Origin: an uncultured Fibrobacter sp.
GTDB taxonomy: Bacteria > Fibrobacterota > Fibrobacteria > Fibrobacterales > Fibrobacteraceae
Length of the DNA: 19,238 bases
NCBI RefSeq assembly: GCF_900316465.1
Contig: NZ_ONDD01000040.1
Span: 1-19,238 of the forward strand
Direction of reading: 5' to 3'
Numbering within the stretch: the first letter of the stretch is position 1; each line of letters opens with the position of its first letter. The notes below the pieces were generated by a model, which had not been told where the DNA came from, did not search any database, and was given only the letters and a program-made list of their open reading frames with translations. The position numbers and the translations under genes were made by a program. Shown here in pieces: positions 13,783 through 19,238 of the stretch.

Positions 13783-14745
13783 TTAATGGTTTTCGGGCAA
13801 AGTGTTGTTTTTTGCAGACAAAAGTACAACAGCACCCTGTATGGCCTGGAAAAGTAGCGGAATATAGCCCAAAAGTCCAGCCGATAGCACGATCGGGGCT
13901 GGAATCCCGAGAATTCCAGTAAATAGGGCGACTTGCACGCCCTCGCGGACGCCGATCCCGTTCAACGAAATCGGGAGCATCGAAATGACTATAGTAATGC
14001 TAGTGAAAACAACAAGAATACTGATGTCAATCATTTGCCCTACGGCTCTAAAGTAGGCGTAGGCCATAAAAAGGGTCAAAAGCTGCAGCCACAGGGAATC
14101 CAAAGACGAAAGGAAAACCTGTTTTTTGTATTGTCTATATATAGACAGGCTCTTCTGCATTTTAGGAATAAAAGTAAGTTTGTTCAAAATGACTGCCGGA
14201 ACAGGTACTTTGTCCGAAAACAGGCAAAGAATCACAAATACTACGCAAACCAGCATCGCTATAATCATAACCAGGGTGTAGGCGAACGGGACCTCGATTT
14301 TGCTTAAAGCGAAGGGGAGGGCTATAAAGAAGCACAGGAACATGGCCAGCAACCCCTGGATTCGCGACAGGAGCACCGCCGAAATCGATTGGCTCGTCTG
14401 GTTGAATTTTTTGCCGAAGGCGAGCGATTTGACAGCATCGCCCCCGAAACCCGTAGGCAACAGGTTGTTGAAAAAATAACCCATGGCGGTGTAGGCGTAG
14501 TAAGTCTTGAACGGAATTTCGGGTCCTTGTACCGAAAGACCTTTCCAGCGGTTCGCCTGGATTAGCATAATCAGGTTTGCGGCGACAAGCATCAAAAGGA
14601 TCCAAGGAGTCATCGAAAGGCTCCAATTGTCTACGACGCTTGAAAATGGCACCTTATAAAAGATATAGGCGAATCCACCCACGCTTACAATAAGCTGGAA
14701 TATCCGCTTTGCAAGGAGCTTGGTAGCTGTTTTATCGGTTGCCAT
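13783..14745 (-). CDS. flippase-like membrane protein (LPG synthase TM region / UPF0104 family)
   Basis: 320 residues from the ATG at 14743-14745; an upstream TTG would add three. Several long hydrophobic segments indicate a multi-spanning inner-membrane protein. NNLLPTGFGGDAVK and LPISLNGIGVREG match the two hallmark motifs of the lysylphosphatidylglycerol synthase TM region/UPF0104 family (lPxxxGGD and PxxxxGxGxREG). Members move or modify lipids and lipid-linked sugars; the soluble aminoacyl-transferase domain of MprF is absent, so a flippase-like role is more likely. No Shine-Dalgarno, and a TACTAT box about 10 nt upstream suggests a short or absent leader. It diverges from the methyltransferase gene next to it. 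Confidence 0.85.
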   Translation of the reverse strand: MATDKTATKLLAKRIFQLIVSVGGFAYIFYKVPFSSVVDNWSLSMTPWILLMLVAANLIMLIQANRWKGLSVQGPEIPFKTYYAYTAMGYFFNNLLPTGFGGDAVKSLAFGKKFNQTSQSISAVLLSRIQGLLAMFLCFFIALPFALSKIEVPFAYTLVMIIAMLVCVVFVILCLFSDKVPVPAVILNKLTFIPKMQKSLSIYRQYKKQVFLSSLDSLWLQLLTLFMAYAYFRAVGQMIDISILVVFTSITIVISMLPISLNGIGVREGVQVALFTGILGIPAPIVLSAGLLGYIPLLFQAIQGAVVLLSAKNNTLPENH

Positions 14746-14779
14746 TGAGCACAATAATAGTATTTTTGATAAAAAAAAT

Positions 14780-14785
14780 TATATT
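14780..14785 (+). promoter_or_regulatory. candidate -10 box (TATATT) of the methyltransferase gene
   Basis: TTATATTTGCCC, 20 nt before the ATG at 14806 and preceded by an A-tract. It matches the boxes before der and the glycosyltransferase gene. It lies in the short divergent region shared with the flippase-like gene. Confidence 0.45.
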
Positions 14786-14805
14786 TGCCCAAAAAAAGAG
14801 GTTTT

Positions 14806-15429
14806 ATGTACCCGAATAAAATTCGTTACGACATTGCCATGCTTGTTCCGAAAGATGCCAAGAGTGTTCTGGAAATAGGTGCCGGCTCTGGCAAGAACTG
14901 CGTGATTTATCCGAAGGATTCCTACAAGGTTGCTATCGAACCTGAAAACCGTACTGATTGCCAGACGGCGGAAAATTTCCCGGGCGGATTCAACGAATAC
15001 CACCACGTGCTTTATGAAGACTATAAAGAAGACCGCAAGTTTGACCTGATAGTCATGTGCGACGTGCTGGAACATGTGAACGATCCGGTGGACCTCATTA
15101 ATTTCTGCAAGCAGCATTTGACCCCGGAAGGCCATATCCTTCTTTCGCTCCCCAATTTTATCTGCGTTGAAAACATCCTCAAGATTGTCTTGACCAGGGA
15201 TTTCCGCTATGTCAAGGTGGACCAGGGTGAACGTGCACTCGGCGTTCTTGATATCAACCACAAGACTTTCTGGACCAAAAAGAGCTTTATCCGCTTCGCC
15301 AAGGAAAACGGTCTCGAGGTGGAACGCATCGTGGGTATCCGAAAACAGCTCAAATTTATGCCCAATATCCTGGCTCATTTAAGTTATATCCCGTTCCAGT
15401 ACGGATTTTTGACCAAAATTAAGAAGTAG
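14806..15429 (+). CDS. class I SAM-dependent methyltransferase
   Basis: 207 residues from the ATG at 14806, which has AGAGG 5 nt upstream; the longer frame would start at a TTG inside the promoter. The SAM-binding fold shows motif I VLEIGAGSG (21-29), an acidic residue after strand 2 (IEPE, 44-47) and DLIVMCDVLEHV (80-91), the usual motif 4 region. A LTPEGHILLSLPN post-motif follows. This is the Methyltransf_11/23 type, common in glycan, lipid and quinone pathways. The substrate cannot be read from the sequence. Its neighbours are the flippase-like gene and, beyond the LamG lipoprotein, a glycosyltransferase, which suggests a surface-glycan role. Confidence 0.85.
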   Translation: MYPNKIRYDIAMLVPKDAKSVLEIGAGSGKNCVIYPKDSYKVAIEPENRTDCQTAENFPGGFNEYHHVLYEDYKEDRKFDLIVMCDVLEHVNDPVDLINFCKQHLTPEGHILLSLPNFICVENILKIVLTRDFRYVKVDQGERALGVLDINHKTFWTKKSFIRFAKENGLEVERIVGIRKQLKFMPNILAHLSYIPFQYGFLTKIKK

Positions 15430-15517
15430 TTTACAAAGCCACTTGTTTTCCAAGTTCGAAAATATTATTTTCTTACGAAGAATGTTTGCCCAGAATAAAG
15501 GGGTGAAGGAGACAAAA

Positions 15518-17452
15518 ATGAAAAAATGGTATGCAATCCCCGCAGTCGCCTCCATGGCGATGATCGGAATGTTCGGTTGCTCCTCTGAATCGTCGTCGTC
15601 TTCGTTGACGGGTTCTGTGAGTGAAGAACAGAACGTAATCCGCGTGAATATCGCAGATGCCCAGACGCACCTCGCCAAGTACAGGCGTTCTGTTGTGGAA
15701 TCCTGGGATCTTTCCGATTCTACCGCCGATTCTTCGAAGACTGTGTCTGTCGATGTGGATTCGACTCTGCGAAACGACAATTTTGCGGTCGATGCAGATG
15801 TGCAGGTCGAAGACGATTCTACATATACTGTTGCTTCTGCCGGCGTCGATGGCGACGGTGCCGCCTGGATGATTCAGGTTGAAGGTGGCGCTATCGTGTA
15901 TTCTTGGCGCAACCATGGCAACGGCGAATGGCACAAGTTCAAGACCGACAAGCATATCGAAAAGAAGTCTCTTGCCAACGTGCGTATGGAACGCGCCGGT
16001 AAGATTGTCGTGTTCTGGGTCAACGGTCAGATTATTGCCGCCTTCAAGGACGATTCCGGTGTGGTGGTCCAGGTGAGCGGCAAGCTTACGATTGGCTTTG
16101 ATATCCTTGTTCCGGGCCAGTGCCACTGCAACAACGGCTCTGTGGAACAGATTGGTGTCGAAAATGTCGACGAAATCAAGGACACTCCGGTGGATTCAGT
16201 CCAGGTTATCGATACCTTGCAGACTGTGGTCGACACGATCGATCTTACCAAGGACACCGTGGTAACCGAATGGATTGCCGAATGGGATTTCAATGATCCT
16301 GCAAATGTCGGACTTGATGTGACTGGTCACGGACATAATGCAACTGCTGGCGAAGGCTCTGTTGCTTCGGATTCCGGCATTGCACGCTTCGATGGCGAAT
16401 CGGGTCTTAAGGTGTCTCTCGAAAATGACATCAAGATCAACGAATTCGTGGTCGAAGCCCGCGTGAAGCCCACCCAGTTCGGTACCATGCAGAATATTAT
16501 TGTGGCCGAGCCTCCTGGACGTGGTGTTGACGGCTGGATTATCCGCGTTGACAATGGCGTGCTTACGGTCCATCTCCGCGACACCGAAAAGGATTACGAC
16601 GATTGGAACGTTTTCCCGGGCAAGGAAATGACTCTCAATGAATGGTGTGACATCCGCTTGGAACGTAGCGCTGACAGTGTCAAGTTGTTCCAGGATGGCG
16701 AAGTGACGGTTGCCGTTGCCTATACGGGTGACCTGACTCAAATGGCCTACGACTGGAGTATCGGTTACGATGGCATGCAGCAGGCATTCCATGATCGCTA
16801 CTTCGTCGGTGAAATGGATTATATCCGCTTCGGTGTGTTCAAGGGCTTTACCGAAGGTGCGGTGGTGACCAAGAATGAATGGCTGCTTGCTGCCTGGGAA
16901 TTCAACGAACCGAAGTTTGTCGGCCTTGATCGCATGGCAAACAATTCTACGAAGGTTGCTGTTGGTAATCCGGTCGTTGCCGATACCACGCTTGTCCTCG
17001 ATGGTAAATCCGGCTTGCCGATTGACCTCTCGAGAGTGTTCATGCGCAATACCTTCGCTGTCACCGCTCGCGTCAAGCCGACTGAATTTGGCGAAATGCA
17101 GAACATCATCGCTGCCGAGCCTCCTGGACGCTACGGCGACGGTTGGATTATCCGCGTCGACAATGGCGTTCTTACGGTTCATTTCCGCGATGCCGAAACG
17201 GATGGCACGGAATGGAATGTCCTCAAGGGTAAGGAACTTGCTCTTGGCGAATGGAACGATATCCGCGTGGAACGTACCGCCGACTCCGTGTTTGTTTACC
17301 AGAACGGTCAGCGCACCGCTTGGGCAGGCGCCACGGGCGATGTGTCTCAGCTGGGCTACGATATCGGCATCGCGTATGATGCTGTAAATCAGGCAAAGCA
17401 CAATCGCTTCTTTAACGGCGAAATCGATTACATCCGCTACTTCGGTCTGTAA
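15518..17452 (+). CDS. lipoprotein with tandem LamG/concanavalin A-like domains
   Basis: 644 residues from the ATG at 15518, which has AAGGAG 7 nt upstream; an upstream in-frame ATG at 15443 lacks a site and would bury the signal peptide. Lipobox FGC with Cys21, then a serine run. Three jelly-roll-like units follow: a divergent one (about 60-205), then two clear LamG-like units (about 253-441 and 458-644). The last two each begin AEW/AAW-[DE]-F-N and share the block AEPPGR...DGWIIRVDNGVLTVH followed by W..[IR]R.ER..DSV and end in G.[MI]DYIR. Such domains usually bind carbohydrate or act as adhesion modules. No hydrolase domain is attached, so it is more likely a binding or structural surface protein, perhaps for plant-polymer contact. 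A terminator follows the gene. Confidence 0.85.
   Translation: MKKWYAIPAVASMAMIGMFGCSSESSSSSLTGSVSEEQNVIRVNIADAQTHLAKYRRSVVESWDLSDSTADSSKTVSVDVDSTLRNDNFAVDADVQVEDDSTYTVASAGVDGDGAAWMIQVEGGAIVYSWRNHGNGEWHKFKTDKHIEKKSLANVRMERAGKIVVFWVNGQIIAAFKDDSGVVVQVSGKLTIGFDILVPGQCHCNNGSVEQIGVENVDEIKDTPVDSVQVIDTLQTVVDTIDLTKDTVVTEWIAEWDFNDPANVGLDVTGHGHNATAGEGSVASDSGIARFDGESGLKVSLENDIKINEFVVEARVKPTQFGTMQNIIVAEPPGRGVDGWIIRVDNGVLTVHLRDTEKDYDDWNVFPGKEMTLNEWCDIRLERSADSVKLFQDGEVTVAVAYTGDLTQMAYDWSIGYDGMQQAFHDRYFVGEMDYIRFGVFKGFTEGAVVTKNEWLLAAWEFNEPKFVGLDRMANNSTKVAVGNPVVADTTLVLDGKSGLPIDLSRVFMRNTFAVTARVKPTEFGEMQNIIAAEPPGRYGDGWIIRVDNGVLTVHFRDAETDGTEWNVLKGKELALGEWNDIRVERTADSVFVYQNGQRTAWAGATGDVSQLGYDIGIAYDAVNQAKHNRFFNGEIDYIRYFGL
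16273..17449 (+). repeat. duplicated LamG-encoding unit
   Basis: Units at about 16273-16845 and 16887-17446 encode paralogous domains. A 17-nt stretch, GCCGAGCCTCCTGGACG, is identical at 16505-16521 and 17114-17130, with strong similarity for about 80 nt after it, while the flanks have diverged. Confidence 0.8.
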
Positions 17453-17473
17453 TACTCGCTGACTAGTTTAAAC

Positions 17474-17479
17474 TATATT
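17474..17479 (+). promoter_or_regulatory. candidate -10 box (TATATT) of the glycosyltransferase gene
   Basis: AACTATATTTGAAG, in the same style as the boxes before der and the methyltransferase gene. A start 7-8 nt downstream would fall within the first arm of the hairpin that follows. Confidence 0.4.
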
Positions 17480-17481
17480 TG

Positions 17482-17509
17482 AAGGGACCTGCGGGTCCCT
17501 TTCTTATTT
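17482..17509 (+). terminator. intrinsic terminator after the LamG lipoprotein gene
   Basis: AAGGGACC (17482-17489) pairs with GGTCCCTT (17494-17501) around a TGCG loop and is followed by TCTTATTTT. It is a good rho-independent terminator for the upstream gene, but it sits between the TATATT box and the ATG of the glycosyltransferase gene. Confidence 0.8.
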
Positions 17510-17518
17510 TAGGTGATT

Positions 17519-18493
17519 ATGAAAATAGATGTCGGTATTATCAATTATAACGGTGGCTCTGAACTTTCGGAGTGTGTCAAGAGCTTGCTTGCACAATCGG
17601 AACAAGTGCGAGTCCTTGTTTATGACAACGCCTCTGCCGACAATTCTATCCAGCTTTTGAAAGAACAGGGACTTGATTGCAAGGTAATCGAAAGCCCCAA
17701 GAACTTGGGCTATGCGGGCGCCTGTAACGGGCTTCTCGAAAATATGGATGCCGATATCCAGGTGCTTTGCAACATGGACCTGGAATTTGACCCGACTTGG
17801 GCCGAAAATCTTTTGAAGTGTTTTAATCGTCACCCTGAAGCAGGTTCCATTGCAAGTCTCGTGATGGAAAAGTGCGGTGTGGTGAATGCCGTGGGTGTGC
17901 AATTTGGCCCGGACTTGTTTGCCAAAAACGAAGCGAGCGGCTTGAATATCGCCGATGCCGATGTACGCGAAAAAGAAGTCTTTGGCTGCTACGGCGCCGT
18001 GATGAGTTTCCGAAAGGCCGCTGCAAAGGCCGCGGGCAGAATGGATGCCAGTTTCTTCTTGTTCTTCGAAGAAACGGAATGGTATTTCCGCCATAATCTT
18101 GCCGGTTACAAGACTATCTTTTGCCCCGAGGCCAAAGTCTATCACGAACGTTCCATGACCACGGTTCGCTACTCGCCACGCAAGTTATTTTATTCGGAAC
18201 GCAACCGCTTGCGGACGGCTGTTCGCCTGCTTTCGGTAGGCGATATTTTAAAGCTTCCGGTTCGCGGTTTCGTGCGTTACCTGAATATGGCCAAGGGGGG
18301 AGTTCCCGGACAGTCCGGCGATGGCAAAAAGCTTTCGAAAATTGCCATTTGTGGCGCCTTGGCAAAGGCTTGGTTGCAGGCTTTGGCTAAGCTTCCGGCA
18401 GAACTTTCTACCCGCCGTCGTTATCAAAAGAAATTCGGTAACGTCAGTGCTAAAGTCCGCGAAATTTTGGCCTTGTATCCGATTGCCGAATAA
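17519..18493 (+). CDS. family 2 glycosyltransferase
   Basis: 324 residues from the ATG at 17519, with AGGTG about 6 nt upstream. An in-frame GTG at 17513 overlaps that site. The GT-A fold is clear: VGIINYNGG (5-13), VYDNASADNS (34-43), NLGYAGACN (62-70), the NMDLEF metal/nucleotide motif (85-90, in the DXD position) and EETEW (184-188), the ED.DW-like catalytic-base region. This resembles rhamnosyltransferase-like GT2 enzymes that build O-antigen or other surface polysaccharides from NDP-sugars at the inner face of the membrane. A basic C-terminal segment (about 225-310) may bring it to the membrane. It is followed after 20 nt by dnaE. Confidence 0.9.
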   Translation: MKIDVGIINYNGGSELSECVKSLLAQSEQVRVLVYDNASADNSIQLLKEQGLDCKVIESPKNLGYAGACNGLLENMDADIQVLCNMDLEFDPTWAENLLKCFNRHPEAGSIASLVMEKCGVVNAVGVQFGPDLFAKNEASGLNIADADVREKEVFGCYGAVMSFRKAAAKAAGRMDASFFLFFEETEWYFRHNLAGYKTIFCPEAKVYHERSMTTVRYSPRKLFYSERNRLRTAVRLLSVGDILKLPVRGFVRYLNMAKGGVPGQSGDGKKLSKIAICGALAKAWLQALAKLPAELSTRRRYQKKFGNVSAKVREILALYPIAE

Positions 18494-18513
18494 GAACTTT
18501 CTAAATTGCGGGT

Positions 18514-19238
18514 ATGGCCTTTGTTCACCTGCAAGTTCATTCTGAATTTTCTGTTTTACAGTCTTCCGCCCGTCTAGACGGCATTTTGGCTGCTGCAGCC
18601 GAAGAAAACGCACCTGCGGTCGCGCTTACTGACCATGGCGCGATGTTCGGTATTCTAGAAATTCAGACTCGCGGCAAAGACATGAACAAGGCCCGCAAAG
18701 AAAAGGGCCTCCCGCCGGTAAAGACGATTTACGGCTGCCATATTTATGTGGACACTTCCAGCGCAAACCAGAAAGATCCGATCACGTTTGAACGGTTGAC
18801 TCTCTTGGTCGAAAATGAGAAGGGGTACTATAACCTGCTCCGCATTGTGAGTTATCGCTACGAAGACGGTGACCGCTGGGCAGAAATTCCATCGGTACCG
18901 CTGTCGGTTATCGAAGAGCATAAAGAAGGCATTATCGCCATCGCAGGCGATTTCTTTAGCAAGTACGGCCAGAGCGTAGCGTCGGGGCGCAATAGCGTTG
19001 CCCGCGAATACATGGAAGCCCTCGACAAGATTTTTGACCACGACCATCTGTACATTTCGGTGTGCGATAACGGGGTGCCTCAGCAAAAGTTGCTGAACGA
19101 TTTTAACGTCCAGCTTGCTGGCGAGTTGGGTCGTGAAATTGTAGCGGTAGCAGACGTTCACTACATTAAGGCCGAAGATGCCGAAGCGCATAAGGTCTTG
19201 CGCTGCATTTCGCTTAAAGAAACGCTGAACGGCTTTGA
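18514..19238 (+). CDS. dnaE: DNA polymerase III alpha subunit, PHP domain (3' end outside window)
   Basis: First 241 codons, open to the window edge. AFVHLQVHSEFSVLQ (2-16) and VALTDHGAMFG (36-46) are the opening motifs of the PHP domain of DnaE, with the His5/His9 and Asp40/His41 positions retained. Later the sequence keeps LVENEKGYYNLLRIVS, IAIAGDF, and VADVHYIKAEDAEAHKVLRCIS, all typical of the replicative polymerase and not of the shorter PHP phosphatases. DnaE is the catalytic core of the chromosomal replicase. The ATG at 18514 has only GCGGGT just before it, 20 nt after the glycosyltransferase stop, so the gene may be read through from upstream or start from a weak box near TCTAAAT. Confidence 0.93.
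   Translation, partial: MAFVHLQVHSEFSVLQSSARLDGILAAAAEENAPAVALTDHGAMFGILEIQTRGKDMNKARKEKGLPPVKTIYGCHIYVDTSSANQKDPITFERLTLLVENEKGYYNLLRIVSYRYEDGDRWAEIPSVPLSVIEEHKEGIIAIAGDFFSKYGQSVASGRNSVAREYMEALDKIFDHDHLYISVCDNGVPQQKLLNDFNVQLAGELGREIVAVADVHYIKAEDAEAHKVLRCISLKETLNGF

Noticed and set aside
14779..15378. 199-codon open frame on the minus strand
   Set aside because: Antisense to the methyltransferase gene and covering its promoter; no domain seen.
16196..17401. 401-codon open frame on the minus strand
   Set aside because: Antisense to the LamG lipoprotein. Its apparent internal repeats simply mirror the duplicated domains on the other strand.

Overview
This window looks like chromosomal DNA from a Fibrobacter-type bacterium. 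The clues are serine-run linkers just after lipobox cysteines, secreted glycan-active proteins with basic C-terminal tails, several genes preceded by a TATATTT -10-like box with little or no leader, and Gram-negative envelope proteins such as lipoproteins and a beta-barrel ending in Phe. Assignment to Fibrobacter is inference from these features, not from a database match.

Left end (1-3280) is an AT-richer accessory island. A minus-strand gene encodes a BcgI/type IIG-like restriction-modification polypeptide (PD-(D/E)XK-like N-terminus, N6-adenine methylase core). It ends at a G GGA AAA TAG sequence 5 nt before a perfect 11-bp hairpin. The -1 frame beyond it is open to the window edge, encodes the start of an HsdS-like target recognition domain and has no usable start codon of its own. 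This is the layout of a programmed -1 frameshift that would fuse R-M to S. Upstream of the methylase is about 200 nt of highly structured, probably non-coding RNA (minus strand, pseudoknot-like pairing, terminator U-tract). Divergent from it is a DUF1016/YhcG N-domain protein whose usual C-terminal nuclease half is replaced by a winged helix. That gene carries covarying palindromes and 12-bp in-frame tandem repeats.

Middle left (3281-7200, all minus): a Ser-rich lipoprotein, a DUF4832-like secreted protein and a GH18 chitinase-like enzyme. The last two are 35 nt apart and probably form an operon for extracellular glycan breakdown.

Centre (7342-10426, plus): housekeeping der (ribosome-assembly GTPase), plsY and gpsA (first steps of phospholipid synthesis). 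plsY starts 110 nt inside der in another frame.

Right of centre (10428-14745, minus): a beta-barrel outer-membrane protein coupled to a large lipoprotein, then a multi-spanning flippase-like (LPG synthase TM family) protein.

Right end (14806-19238, plus): a SAM methyltransferase, a LamG-repeat lipoprotein, a family-2 glycosyltransferase, and the first 241 codons of dnaE (PHP domain) running off the edge. The flippase-like protein, methyltransferase and glycosyltransferase suggest surface glycan or lipid assembly. No tRNA, rRNA, CRISPR array, transposase or integrase was seen.
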